A stretch of 64,000 bases of DNA from CAZCZZ01 sp964503335 (GCA_964503335.1 CAZCZZ010000006.1:1-64000), one strand, 5' to 3'; positions 42,422 through 51,766 are shown, numbered from the stretch's first letter. The notes: generated by a model not told the origin, from the letters alone. Translations and numbers: made by a program.

Positions 42422-43102
42422 ATGTCCCGACCCGTCGTCCAGATACAGAACGTATCGAAGCTATACCTGCAAGGTGACGAGGAGGTGCGGGCTCTCGACA
42501 ATGTCTCCCTTGATATCAACGAGGGCGAATTCATTGCGCTAATGGGGCCGAGCGGGTCGGGGAAGAGCACGCTGCTCCACGTGATCGCAGGCATTGATCG
42601 ACCCACCAAGGGAGCCTGTCTCGTGCAGGGCACGGATGTGGCCCAGCTCAACGAGACGCGGCTCGCGGAGTGGCGCAACAGCAACGTCGGATTCATCTTC
42701 CAGACTTTCAACCTCGTGCCCGTGCTGACGGCTTTTGAGAACATCGAATTGCCGCTGCTGCTGACGGGATTGAGTGCACGCGAACGAGCGCGGCATGTCG
42801 AAACGGCCCTGGAACTGGTTGGGCTATCGGATCGCAAGAGCCACCTTCCGCGCCAGCTATCCGGCGGACAGGAGCAGCGCGTGGCGATCGCCCGCGCGCT
42901 GGTCACCGATCCGGCGCTCATCGTCGCCGACGAGCCGACAGGCAATCTGGATGCCCATTCCGCGCAGGACGTGCTCAACCTGATGCAGGTCCTGAATCGC
43001 GAGGCGGGCAAGACCATCATCATGGTCACGCACGACCCGAAAGCAGCGGCGCATGCCGGACGAACTGTGCATCTGGAAAAAGGGGAACTGCTGAAGAGTT
43101 AA
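42422..43102 (+). CDS. LolD/MacB-type ABC transporter ATP-binding protein
   Basis: A 226-residue ATPase with GPSGSGKSTLLHVIAGI (Walker A), LSGGQEQRVAIARAL (signature) and LIVADEPTGNLDAHSAQ (Walker B), the type VII ABC branch that drives lipoprotein release or MacB-like mechanotransmission. N-terminal YLQGDEEVRALDNVSL is typical. The following two permease genes and the adaptor gene complete an export system. No ribosome site precedes the ATG; TATGCTATATT lies just upstream, so translation may be leaderless or coupled to the small frame at 42346. Confidence 0.94.
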   Translation: MSRPVVQIQNVSKLYLQGDEEVRALDNVSLDINEGEFIALMGPSGSGKSTLLHVIAGIDRPTKGACLVQGTDVAQLNETRLAEWRNSNVGFIFQTFNLVPVLTAFENIELPLLLTGLSARERARHVETALELVGLSDRKSHLPRQLSGGQEQRVAIARALVTDPALIVADEPTGNLDAHSAQDVLNLMQVLNREAGKTIIMVTHDPKAAAHAGRTVHLEKGELLKS

Positions 43103-43130
43103 CCGCGCCTTCTGCGGTTAAGAATCTTTC

Positions 43131-44273
43131 ATGACGACTTCGGGATTTATCATCAGGAATGCGCTGCGGAACAAGCGGAGGCTGATCCTTACGGTGTTCA
43201 GCGTCGCGCTGAGCCTCTTCCTGTTTACGACGCTCCAGACCGCGTTGCGCGAGATGACGCAGCCGCCTTCGACAGAAGCTTCGGCGCTGCGCATCATTGT
43301 CCGACACCGCGTCTCCCTCGCGAACCTGATCCCGGCCAAGTACAAGGACCGCGTCGCGCGCATGCCCGGGGTCGAGAAGGTATCCAGTTTCTCCTGGTTC
43401 GGCGGTGTCTATAAGGATGAGAACAACTTCTTCCCGCAATTTGCCGTCGATCCCGAAACGATCTTCACGATATTCAACGAAGCTGTCGTTGACCCGCGGG
43501 AGGTCGAGGCGTTTGAGAAGGAGAAATCGGCGTGCATCGTCGGCGTCAAGACGATGGACCGGTTCGGCTGGAAGGTCGGGGACAAGATCACGCTGCTGGG
43601 GACGATCTTTCCCTGCGACCTGGAACTCACCATCCGCGGGATCTACCGCGAAGGCATCGACGAAACCAATCTCTTCTTCCACCACGCCTACCTCGATGAA
43701 CTGATGGGCGGCTTCGGGAAAGTCGGGACCCTGTGGATCCGGGCGGCCAATGCGGACATCATTCCCGGGCTGATCGACCGTATCGATGCGACATTCCGCA
43801 ACACCGATGCCGAGACGAAGACGGAGACCGAGCGGGCATTCCAGCTCAGCTTCGTCTCCATGTTCGGCAACATCAAGATGCTCATCGGCTCGATCTGCAC
43901 CGTTATCGTCTTCACGATGATGCTGGTCACGGCGAGCACCATGAGCATGAGCATCCGCGAGCGGTCGCGCGAAATCGCCGTGCTCAAAGCCCTTGGCTAT
44001 GACGGCAAGCGGATCACCGGCCTCATCCTCGCCGAGTCCTTCGGCCTCGCCATGGCCGGCGGCATGATCGGCTGTTTCGGGGCGTGGGCCCTTTTTTCCA
44101 ACATCGATATCTACAAGGTCACGCAGGGCTTCTTCATCAAGTTCGACGTCACGCCCTATATCCTTTCCGCCGGCCTGATGATCGCCGCGGTGCTGGGCGT
44201 GGTGAGTTCTGTTGTGCCTACGATATCGAGCCTTCGCACATCCATTGTGACGGGGCTGAAGGAGCTGGATTGA
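43131..44273 (+). CDS. MacB/FtsX-type ABC permease
   Basis: A 380-residue inner-membrane protein with the type VII ABC permease plan. One N-terminal helix (about 15-37), a large periplasmic MacB-PCD domain (about 40-245) and three C-terminal FtsX helices (about 250-375) with SMSIRERSREIAVLKALGYD, the typical coupling loop. It should act as half of a heterodimeric permease with the next gene, powered by the preceding ATPase. Cargo is unknown; lipoproteins, peptides or toxins are typical. The stop is followed by a family C repeat arm before the second permease. Confidence 0.92.
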   Translation: MTTSGFIIRNALRNKRRLILTVFSVALSLFLFTTLQTALREMTQPPSTEASALRIIVRHRVSLANLIPAKYKDRVARMPGVEKVSSFSWFGGVYKDENNFFPQFAVDPETIFTIFNEAVVDPREVEAFEKEKSACIVGVKTMDRFGWKVGDKITLLGTIFPCDLELTIRGIYREGIDETNLFFHHAYLDELMGGFGKVGTLWIRAANADIIPGLIDRIDATFRNTDAETKTETERAFQLSFVSMFGNIKMLIGSICTVIVFTMMLVTASTMSMSIRERSREIAVLKALGYDGKRITGLILAESFGLAMAGGMIGCFGAWALFSNIDIYKVTQGFFIKFDVTPYILSAGLMIAAVLGVVSSVVPTISSLRTSIVTGLKELD

Positions 44274-44275
44274 GG

Positions 44276-44308
44276 AGAGATTCGAGGCTCGAGATGTGAG
44301 ATTTGAAA
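44276..44308. repeat. Family C repeat, single arm
   Basis: GAGATTCGAGGCTCGAGATG followed by TGAGATTTGAA matches the family C arm seen at 259-288 and 6762-6792. It fills almost the whole gap between the two permease genes and ends at the second start codon, displacing any ribosome site. Confidence 0.6.
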
Positions 44309-44309
44309 T

Positions 44310-45473
44310 ATGGCTGTGCCGTTGAAATACAACTTACGCAATCTGCGCATTCGCTGGCGGATGACGGTGGCGACGATGATGGGGATTGCGCTGGTCGTCG
44401 CGGTGTTCGTCATGGTGCTGGCGCTGGCGCGGGGATTGAAGTCCACGTACGTCGTCACGGGTGATCCGCGTAACCTGCTGGTGATCCGGAAGGGCGCGAC
44501 GGCCGAGTCGAGCAGTCAGATCGGACGCGAGGAAGTCCGGATCATGAAGTACCTCGACGGCATTGCGAAGAACGAGAAGGGAGAGCGCATGGCGTCGGCG
44601 GAGATCATCGTCCTGATCTACCTGGACCGGCTCGAAGCCGACGGCGGTGCGAACGTGCTTGTGCGGGGCATGGGGCCGATGGGTCTGGCGCTGCGACCGC
44701 AGGCGACGCTGGTGCAGGGACGTATGTTCAAGCCCGGCCTGCGTGAATGTGTCGTGAGCACGAAGATCGCGGCCCGATTCAAGGGCTGCAGGCTCGGCGA
44801 GAGTTTTCGTTCGGGCAGGAATGACTGGAAGGTCGTGGGCATCTTCGATGCGCAGAAGTCCGCGTACGAATCGGAAATCTGGATCGATGCCGACGAAGCG
44901 CGCGACGTGTTCAACCGCGACTTCTACGGGTCGATGATGTTCCTCCCGGAATCCGAGGCGGCCGCGGAGCAACTGAAGACGCGCATGGAGGGGGACAAGA
45001 ACCTGCAGGTCCGGGTGTTGCGCGAGACGGAGTACTATCTTGACCAGACGAAGGTGGCGGGACCGATCCAATTCATGGGCAGCTTCCTTGCCGTCATCAT
45101 GAGCGTCGGCGCCGCGTTCTCCGCGATGAACTCGATGTATGCGGCCGTCGGCGCGAGGACGCGCGAGATCGGGACATTGCGGGTGCTGGGGTTCAAGCGG
45201 CGCGCGATCTACTTCTCGTTCATGTTTGAATCCATCCTGCTGGCCTTGCTGGGAGGTCTTGTCGGATGCATCTTGTCGCTGCCGCTGAACGGTGTCGCGA
45301 CGGGAACGTTCTCCTGGAGTTCGTTCTCCGAGGTGGCGTTCGAGTTCCGCATCACGACGGAGTTGCTGGGAAAGGGCATGTTGTTCGCGCTGGTCATGGG
45401 TGTCGTCGGAGGGCTGCTTCCCGCGCGCATGGCGGCAAGGAAGCCGGTTTTGGATGCGTTGCGGTCGGCATGA
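44310..45473 (+). CDS. MacB/FtsX-type ABC permease (second subunit)
   Basis: A 387-residue paralogue of the preceding permease with the same layout: N-terminal helix (about 18-40), periplasmic domain (45-255) and three FtsX helices with GARTREIGTLRVLGFKRRAI as the coupling loop. The two permeases differ clearly in sequence, so a LolCE-like heterodimer is plausible. It is followed 20 bases later by the membrane-fusion adaptor gene. Confidence 0.92.
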   Translation: MAVPLKYNLRNLRIRWRMTVATMMGIALVVAVFVMVLALARGLKSTYVVTGDPRNLLVIRKGATAESSSQIGREEVRIMKYLDGIAKNEKGERMASAEIIVLIYLDRLEADGGANVLVRGMGPMGLALRPQATLVQGRMFKPGLRECVVSTKIAARFKGCRLGESFRSGRNDWKVVGIFDAQKSAYESEIWIDADEARDVFNRDFYGSMMFLPESEAAAEQLKTRMEGDKNLQVRVLRETEYYLDQTKVAGPIQFMGSFLAVIMSVGAAFSAMNSMYAAVGARTREIGTLRVLGFKRRAIYFSFMFESILLALLGGLVGCILSLPLNGVATGTFSWSSFSEVAFEFRITTELLGKGMLFALVMGVVGGLLPARMAARKPVLDALRSA

Positions 45474-45493
45474 TTTCTGGAAAGGGTTGTTCA

Positions 45494-46453
45494 ATGAGCA
45501 TGACAAAGCAGGAAGCGTTAAGTCGGTTGGCGATCGCGCCGGAGAAGAAGGCCCGGCGGAATTCGGGTCCCTACGTCGTGGTGCTTGCGGTCATTCTGTT
45601 CCTCATTGCCGGCGTGGCCGTGATGAACATGACCAAGTCGGCGGAGCGGAAGCCGATCCCGCTGAAGGCCGTGACGGGTGCAGCCACGAATGCGACGGAG
45701 GAGGCGAAGCTTCCGGGTGACGCCGTCCTGACGGTCAGCGGCTATGTCATCCCGCGTGAGCGTATTGAGATCAGCCCGAAGTTCCTCGGCACGGTGAAGT
45801 GGATCGGCGTCAAGAAGGGCGACACGGTCAAGAAGGGCGATGTACTTGTCGAGCTGGAGGATGACGAATATCGCGCGCGTGTGTTGGAAGCCGAAGGACG
45901 TGTCAAGGTCGCGCAGGCGGCCCTGGCGAGCGCGGAGCTGGAGTGGAAGCGACAGAGCAATCTTGTCAACAGCAGGGTCGATAGCCAGAAGGCGATGGAC
46001 GACGCGCAGCGCGTGCACGATATGGCGGTTGGCGAAGTGGCCATGGCCGAGGGCCAGCTTGCGCTGGCGAAGACCTATCTCGGCTGGTGCACGATCCGCG
46101 CGCCCATCGACGGCGTAGTGCTGGAGAAGCTCGTGAACCCGAACGAGCTGGTTGTGCCGCAGAGCTTTGGAAGCAGCGGCGGACCGAGCACAGCCTTCCT
46201 CGCGATGGCGGACCTCATGGACCTGCAGGTGGAGATCGACCTGAACGAGGCGGACACGCCGCGCGTGTATCTCGGCCAGAAATGCCGCGTCAGCCCCGAG
46301 GCGTATCCTGACAAGGTCTACGAAGGCACGGTCGCAGAGATCGCCCCCGAGGCCAACCGCGCCAAGGGCACGCTGCAGGTGAAGGTCCAGATTGCGGCCC
46401 CAGACCGCTTCCTCACACCGGAACTGACGGCGAAAGTGGATTTCCTGAAGTAG
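45494..46453 (+). CDS. MacA/HlyD-type periplasmic adaptor
   Basis: A 319-residue membrane-fusion protein. One N-terminal helix (about 26-47) anchors it. The split biotinyl-lipoyl domain has GDAVLTVSGYVIPRERIEIS and VKKGDTVKKGDVLVELED, with a short helical hairpin (130-195) and GWCTIRAPIDGVVLEKLVNP. A β-barrel follows. It should bridge the ABC permeases and an outer-membrane channel; no TolC homologue is in the window. The start was placed at the ATG at 45494; an upstream in-frame reading lies within the permease gene. Confidence 0.92.
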   Translation: MSMTKQEALSRLAIAPEKKARRNSGPYVVVLAVILFLIAGVAVMNMTKSAERKPIPLKAVTGAATNATEEAKLPGDAVLTVSGYVIPRERIEISPKFLGTVKWIGVKKGDTVKKGDVLVELEDDEYRARVLEAEGRVKVAQAALASAELEWKRQSNLVNSRVDSQKAMDDAQRVHDMAVGEVAMAEGQLALAKTYLGWCTIRAPIDGVVLEKLVNPNELVVPQSFGSSGGPSTAFLAMADLMDLQVEIDLNEADTPRVYLGQKCRVSPEAYPDKVYEGTVAEIAPEANRAKGTLQVKVQIAAPDRFLTPELTAKVDFLK

Positions 46454-46487
46454 GAAGTGTGAGACCGGACGGCGCGGCGAACCATTC

Positions 46488-49400
46488 CTACCCAGCCGCG
46501 AGCTCGCGTTGGACGGCACGGAGGAGGTCTTTCACGGGGAAAGGTTTCTGGATGAAGGTAATGCCGCGTGAGGAGATTTCGGGCCAGCGTGACTTCTCGT
46601 CGGTGTAGCCGCTGGTGAGGATGAGTTTGAGGGTCGGCTTCTTCTTGCGAAGCTGGTCACTGAGCTCAAGTCCGTTCATGTCCGGCAGCACCACGTCGCA
46701 TACGGCGATGTCGAAGTCCCCCTTGTGCTCTCCGAACAGCTTCAAGGCATCCATGGCGCACGCCGCGGCCCGGACATTGTAGCCGTAGCCGGTCAGCGTC
46801 CGGTAGGCGAGATTGCGCACGCCGTCTTCGTCTTCCACGAGCAGGATGTGCTGGCCCTTCCCGCGGGGAATAACATCGTCCGCGGAGGCGATCACTTTCC
46901 CGGCCTCTGTAGGACGCCTGAGCGCTGGCAGATACACCTTGAACGTGCTGCCGAGGCCAACCTGGCTGTACACGTGAACCCAGCCTTCGTGCTGGCGGAC
47001 GATGCCGTAGATGGTCGCGAGCCCGAGCCCTGTTCCATGTCCCGCGCCCTTGGTGGTGAANNNNNNNNNNNNNNNNNNNNNNNNNNNNNNNNNNNNNNNN
47101 NNNNNNNNNNNNNNNNNNNNNNNNNNNNNNNNNNNNNNNNNNNNNNNNNNNNNNNNNNNNGCGCGGCTGACCGTGCGCAACTTGTCTTCCGCCTGCCTGC
47201 GGTCGGTGATGTCCGCGAATACGGTTGCGAACTGGCCCAGCTTGGGACTGTAGGCGCTGACTTCGAAGAAGCGTCCGAGCGGGCCCGCATAGTCTTCAAA
47301 GAAACAGGGGCGACCGCTGAGCGCCACGTCCCCGAAACGCTGGATCCATGCGTCGCCGAGCCCCGGCATGACCGTGCGCACGGTGGATCCCAGGATCGCG
47401 TCGCGTTTCAGCCCCGTTATGGCCTCGAAGGCCGGGTTGACATCGAGGTAGCGGTAGTCCACGGGTTTGCCCGCGTCGTCGCAGATGATCTCATGCAGCG
47501 CGAAGCCTTCCTGCATGGTCGAGAAGAGCGTGCGGTAACGCCGCTCGCTTTCGCGCAGTTCCGTGGTGCGGTCCCGCACTTCCTCCTCAAGCCTGGCGCG
47601 TCGCTGGGCGATGTAGGCCACGAAGGCGGTCAGCGCGGAGGTGAACAGCATGCCCACGAAGACGGTCAGCCAGCCCATGTTTGCGCTCTGGTGCTTGTGG
47701 AAGCGATCGGCAGGGCGGATGATGAGTGCAAAGGCCTTGCCGAATGCGAAGACGGGTCGCCAGGTCGTAATGTTCGAGGGATCAGCGAGGCCGCCGAGGC
47801 CGGGTGTCTCCATGCCCGTTGGTACTGCGGAAGGGTAGGACGCCATGAGCCGCGGACCCTGCGCAGGGTGGAGGTGGTAGAACTCGGACCGGGCAAAGCG
47901 GGCAAAGTCGCTGAACTCGGCGAGCGACGTCTTGATGAGCTCATTGATCCGCAGGGCTGCGACGGCGAATCCGCGCAGTCGCTCCGTTCGATCCGCGGGA
48001 TTGTCCGGCAGCGGCATGTTGTATACCGGATGAAACACAAGCAGGCCGTTTCCCTTGAACTGCCCTTCGTTGATCAGCGTCAGGGGATCGGTCGCGACGG
48101 TCAGGCCCGACTGCATGGCTTCATTCATCGCTGCGAGCCGCATCGGCTCCTTGCCCAGCGCATAGCCGAGCACGGACTCATTGCCCTCCATCGGCTCGAC
48201 GAAATAGATCGGATAAAACGTGTCTCTCTTCTCCAGGGGTATGCGCACCCCGCTGATCGACCGGTCGAAGATGGAGAAGTCGGTGAGTCCCTCGTTGCGT
48301 GCGGCGGCTTCCATGGCGGGCACGTCGTCTGCCTTGACGCGCGGAACCCAGTCGAACCCCTGGACCGCTGCGTGGCGTGTGAGTGGCCGGGTGAAGGAGG
48401 TGAACTCCTCGCGCGTGACATGCGAGCTGCTTTCGAAGAAGTGGGCGAGGCTCATCAGCTGCTGTTGTCCGAGGTCTCGCAGGTCATCGACAAGGCCCGC
48501 GCCTGGGCTCAAGGTGAAGCGGCGGAACTCCGAGCGTACACCTCTCTTCTCGTAATCCACCACAAGCAGGGCAAGCGCGACGGTCAGCCCCAAGCCCATT
48601 ACGAAGGTGAGCAGGGCCTCGGCATGCCTCATCCAGGGGTATGCCGAATTCTCCAGCCGCTCCCGCCAGCGGAGCACGGCGCGTCCGACCAGGAGGAGGA
48701 GGACCAGGCCGAGCGTGGCGACGATGGGAACGAGGCGGCTCGCATAGATGTGGCGCGCCCAGCTGGTGGCTTCGATATCGATGCCCACGACCAGGAAGAC
48801 CTTGTCCGTGCGGTGGTCCTTGATCGGCGCCGAGGCGCTGATGAAGGTCCCGTACTCATCGGTTTCGGGTCCCATCGTCATCGGCACCCCGGTTTCGAAG
48901 ATCTCCCAGTCCTGCGGCGACGGATCCTCGTACACGGTTCCCGGCGGTGACGCGAAGGGATCACTTTCCGCGAGGCTTTCCGGGCCGAAGACGATGTTCC
49001 CTTCCCGGATGGCCATCGTGTAGATGCTGCGCAGGCCCGAGGCGCGGCTGTACGCCATCATCTGCCGGCGCAGGTGCTGGAATTCAGGGCGCTCCACATC
49101 CGATGCATCGAACGCCAGCATCTTCGCCTGCTCTACGTCGATGGTCTGCGCAATCGACCTACACTGCGTGAGCAACTCGTCACGCATGTCACGGTCGATC
49201 ATCCGCCTCAGAGAATCGGCTGCCCACCAGCTGGCCATCAGCAGCAGGATCAGTGTGACCGGGAAGAGGGCGCGCCGTAGCCGTGTCGTGAATTCGACGT
49301 GTGCCACCGGCTCGCGGAACGCGGGCCAGATGCCGGCGAGCAATACGATCGCACAAGCGGTCCACACTGCATCGACAGGGATCAGCCCCGCGGCCTCACC

Positions 49401-49925
49401 GCCCGGCCCGATGCTGCCGGGCCAGGGCCGGAAGGCCGCCATGCCAGCTTGGGCGAGCAGCGCGCCCGCGGCCACGAAGAGAAACCGCTGACGCCCGTGC
49501 ATTGCCGCCCGGCCGATGGTGTACGCGGCCAGCAGGGAGGCGGGCACTGCCACAGCGAAGCGCTGGAGCCATTCCGTGCCCGGCCCTTCGATCTGCGTGA
49601 GAAACGCCATGCACGCGAGCAACAGCACGACAACCCACGCCGGGGCCTTCCAGCCCTTCGTGGCCGTCACGTTGGCCAAGCCAAACTGGAGCAGGGCCAA
49701 GTCGGATACCAACTCAAGCAACGATGCCGCGGAAGTCAGGTATGCGTTTTCCGCTACGCTGAAGGAGGCAACATGGCAGCCGAACGCCAGTGAGCGGAGG
49801 AATCCGAAACAGGCGAGCCAGCGCCACTGGAACCCTGCGAAAAGGCTCGGATTGCGATCCCAGAGGAGAACGCCAAGGATCAGGAACGCGAGACCGCTCG
49901 CAAAGAGTATGTAGTCCTGCTGCAC
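46488..49925 (-). CDS. Membrane hybrid histidine kinase (interrupted by an assembly gap)
   Basis: The 1145-codon frame reads through 34 unknown codons. Order: seven or so helices (1-215), an extracytoplasmic sensor (about 245-400), more helices, a CHASE domain (about 485-660) with LRDLGQQQLMSLAHFF, a membrane helix, a PAS domain (about 775-890), the gap, the end of a histidine-kinase ATPase domain (FTTKGAGHGTGLGLATIYGI) and a receiver (HILLVEDEDG, phosphorylated Asp in IAVCDVVLPDM). The phospho-accepting H-box is absent because it lies in the gap. The frame after the gap is therefore not proven continuous. The start is a GTG. Confidence 0.85.
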   Translation of the reverse strand: MQQDYILFASGLAFLILGVLLWDRNPSLFAGFQWRWLACFGFLRSLAFGCHVASFSVAENAYLTSAASLLELVSDLALLQFGLANVTATKGWKAPAWVVVLLLACMAFLTQIEGPGTEWLQRFAVAVPASLLAAYTIGRAAMHGRQRFLFVAAGALLAQAGMAAFRPWPGSIGPGGEAAGLIPVDAVWTACAIVLLAGIWPAFREPVAHVEFTTRLRRALFPVTLILLLMASWWAADSLRRMIDRDMRDELLTQCRSIAQTIDVEQAKMLAFDASDVERPEFQHLRRQMMAYSRASGLRSIYTMAIREGNIVFGPESLAESDPFASPPGTVYEDPSPQDWEIFETGVPMTMGPETDEYGTFISASAPIKDHRTDKVFLVVGIDIEATSWARHIYASRLVPIVATLGLVLLLLVGRAVLRWRERLENSAYPWMRHAEALLTFVMGLGLTVALALLVVDYEKRGVRSEFRRFTLSPGAGLVDDLRDLGQQQLMSLAHFFESSSHVTREEFTSFTRPLTRHAAVQGFDWVPRVKADDVPAMEAAARNEGLTDFSIFDRSISGVRIPLEKRDTFYPIYFVEPMEGNESVLGYALGKEPMRLAAMNEAMQSGLTVATDPLTLINEGQFKGNGLLVFHPVYNMPLPDNPADRTERLRGFAVAALRINELIKTSLAEFSDFARFARSEFYHLHPAQGPRLMASYPSAVPTGMETPGLGGLADPSNITTWRPVFAFGKAFALIIRPADRFHKHQSANMGWLTVFVGMLFTSALTAFVAYIAQRRARLEEEVRDRTTELRESERRYRTLFSTMQEGFALHEIICDDAGKPVDYRYLDVNPAFEAITGLKRDAILGSTVRTVMPGLGDAWIQRFGDVALSGRPCFFEDYAGPLGRFFEVSAYSPKLGQFATVFADITDRRQAEDKLRTVSRXXXXXXXXXXXXXXXXXXXXXXXXXXXXXXXXXXFTTKGAGHGTGLGLATIYGIVRQHEGWVHVYSQVGLGSTFKVYLPALRRPTEAGKVIASADDVIPRGKGQHILLVEDEDGVRNLAYRTLTGYGYNVRAAACAMDALKLFGEHKGDFDIAVCDVVLPDMNGLELSDQLRKKKPTLKLILTSGYTDEKSRWPEISSRGITFIQKPFPVKDLLRAVQRELAAG
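47061..47160. other. Assembly gap of 100 unknown bases
   Basis: Exactly 100 Ns, the usual scaffold placeholder. The flanking kinase code lacks the dimerisation/H-box domain and most of the ATPase domain, about 170-190 residues, so the real missing length is probably near 550 bases. Coordinates beyond this point are relative to the placeholder. Confidence 0.98.
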
Positions 49926-50034
49926 AACTGTCCCACTAGCGCAAACGACTCACGGCTCACGTGATGCGGCGATTCTAGCCGGATGACGGGGTGGCGACAA
50001 TCCCCAATGCCGCTGCACGGTCGTTGAGCGACCT

Positions 50035-50090
50035 GGAGGGCCGGACTTGTCCGGCCGCGAATTGAGCCGGACCGACAAGTTGGTCCCTCC
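50035..50090. repeat. Family G palindromic repeat
   Basis: GGAGGGCCGGACTTGTCCGG (50035-50054) and GGACCGACAAGTTGGTCCCT (50069-50088, extending to 50090) are imperfect inverted arms sharing GGAGGG and ACTTGTC cores, around a GCGAATTGAG loop. It lies in the 220-bp divergent gap between the kinase and the sigma factor gene. Confidence 0.65.
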
Positions 50091-50145
50091 GTGGCGGTGT
50101 TCCGTGGTTGAAGGTGGTGCCGCCAGCTTTTAACCTCCGTCCGAG

Positions 50146-50766
50146 GTGAATACCGAGCCCCCAGAGACGTCCAAACAGGAAGGCGATGATGGAATCGACC
50201 TTAATCGTGTGGATGAACTTGTACAAAAGGCGCGGGCTGGCGATGAGGCGGCCTTCGGGGAGCTGGTGAAGACGTATCACATGCGCGTGTACGGCGTGGC
50301 CTACCGCATGGTGAACCATGTGGACGATGCCCGCGAGGTGGCCCAGATGTCCTGGGTCAAGGCGTGGAACAGGTTGTCCGGCTATAAGGGCGATTCGAAG
50401 TTCTTCACGTGGATGTACCGGCTCACTGTGAACACGGCGCTGGATCATATCCGCCAGCGGACCCGGAAGCGCGAGGTCGAGCTGCCCGTGTATGAGTCCG
50501 GCGAGGATGCGTCGCCGGTCGACAGCCTGCTGGTGACGCAGGACACGGCGTCGGATGAGATGGAGAAGGACGACGTGAAGCGCGCGTTCCACGAAGCGCT
50601 CGAGGCGTTGTCGCCCGATCACAAGGCGGCGCTGATCCTGCGCGAGGTGGACGGGAAGACGTACCAGGAGATTGCCGACGCGATGGGCGTGCGCATCGGC
50701 ACCGTGATGTCGCGGATCCACTACGCGCGGAAGGCGATTCAGGAAAGAATGCGAGGTGTGCGATGA
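50146..50766 (+). CDS. ECF-family RNA polymerase sigma factor
   Basis: A 206-residue extracytoplasmic-function sigma factor. Region 2 (about 40-105) includes FGELVKTYHMRVYGVAYRMV and DAREVAQMSWVKAWNRLSGY, which bind core polymerase and the -10 element. Region 4 (about 140-200) has ALSPDHKAALILREVDGKTY followed by QEIADAMGVRIGTVMSRIHY, the helix-turn-helix for the -35. The GTG start at 50146 is uncertain. It overlaps the next gene by four bases (ATGA), the standard sigma/anti-sigma coupling. It probably controls this envelope operon and itself. Confidence 0.94.
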   Translation: MNTEPPETSKQEGDDGIDLNRVDELVQKARAGDEAAFGELVKTYHMRVYGVAYRMVNHVDDAREVAQMSWVKAWNRLSGYKGDSKFFTWMYRLTVNTALDHIRQRTRKREVELPVYESGEDASPVDSLLVTQDTASDEMEKDDVKRAFHEALEALSPDHKAALILREVDGKTYQEIADAMGVRIGTVMSRIHYARKAIQERMRGVR

Positions 50767-51269
50767 AACAGGAAAAATGGGAAGAGCTGCTCAGCCGGTC
50801 GATCGACGGCGATGTGTCCCGCGACGAACAGGCCGCGCTCGATGCCGAGCTCGCGCGGAACGCGGACCTGCGCACGCTGCGGGATGCCTACCTGGATGCC
50901 GGACGCATGCTGCGCGAGTTGCCCGTGATCGGTGCGCCCACGCCTGAAGTGATGTGGAGCGACGTGCAGCGCGAGCTGCGGAAACAGAGGGCGGAAGAGG
51001 CCGGGGAAGCGCCCGTTTTCGCGTGGCGGTTGCGCTGGGCTGGTGCTATCGTCGCGGCTGTGCTGCTGGGCGTGACGGCGATCTACGTCCTGCAGCAACG
51101 GCACGCAGCCGCTGTGGCATCCGTCAGTGAAAAGGGCGGGGCCACGGTGGAGTTCGTGGAAGCGAGCGACCCGAATAGTTCGACGATGGTGTATGAGGAT
51201 GCCGAGACGGGCTGGACCGTGATCTGGGTGGCATCGACCGACACGGAAGCTGAAGGATCTGGATCATGA
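50763..51269 (+). CDS. Anti-sigma factor, membrane-spanning (putative)
   Basis: A 168-residue protein. The cytoplasmic N-terminus (1-85) is helical with LLSRSIDGDVSRDEQAALDA and EVMWSDVQREL, like anti-sigma domains without the zinc HxxxCxxC motif. One membrane helix (about 89-109) and a periplasmic tail (110-168) follow. Its overlap with the sigma factor gene and its membrane topology suggest it sequesters the sigma factor until an envelope signal arrives. The family is assigned from context and layout, not from a strong motif. Confidence 0.78.
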   Translation: MKQEKWEELLSRSIDGDVSRDEQAALDAELARNADLRTLRDAYLDAGRMLRELPVIGAPTPEVMWSDVQRELRKQRAEEAGEAPVFAWRLRWAGAIVAAVLLGVTAIYVLQQRHAAAVASVSEKGGATVEFVEASDPNSSTMVYEDAETGWTVIWVASTDTEAEGSGS

Positions 51270-51706
51270 CGCGCTGGTTGATCATAGCGATGGTGGCACT
51301 GGCGGGATTCGCCACGGTGTCCGTGGCCGGCTCCGGTGCGCCCGTCACGCTGGAAGCCAAGATGATCCTCGCGTCCGACGACCCCGCGCCGATTGATCGC
51401 CGCATGGAACGCATCGACTTCCAGCTTCGCAGGATCCTTCGCTTCGAAACCTTCCGCCTGCTCGGCGAAGGCCAGGTCATGCTGGGCCTGCCCGGCAGCG
51501 GTCGCATCGAGCTCGGCGAGGGGAACCATCTCGAAATCTCCGCCACCGGCGAGCGCGGCAAGGTCCGCGCGCAGGTTCAATGGGTCAAAGACGGAAGCAC
51601 CGTCGTAAACACAGCCGTAACCATCAAAGGCGACGGCTTCGTCATCCTTGGCGGCATCCCCCACAAATCCGGCGGCAAACTCATCGTCACGCTCAACGCG
51701 CGGTGA
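51266..51706 (+). CDS. Secreted protein of the ECF operon, unknown function
   Basis: A 146-residue exported protein (signal peptide 1-21, ending VSVAG). The mature part has APVTLEAKMILASDDPAPID, RRILRFETFRLLGEGQ and GGIPHKSGGKLIVTLNAR, mostly β-strands. The pattern is like the small domains that precede secretin or TonB-type modules, but I do not recognise a named family. It is coupled to the anti-sigma gene (ATGA overlap), so it is probably a target or sensor of the same envelope response. Confidence 0.7.
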   Translation: MTRWLIIAMVALAGFATVSVAGSGAPVTLEAKMILASDDPAPIDRRMERIDFQLRRILRFETFRLLGEGQVMLGLPGSGRIELGEGNHLEISATGERGKVRAQVQWVKDGSTVVNTAVTIKGDGFVILGGIPHKSGGKLIVTLNAR

Positions 51707-51766
51707 ATAGTCCCGCGGCCACCTGCGTCGTATCTCCAGAACCGGGGAACAACTGGAGGAACTGCG

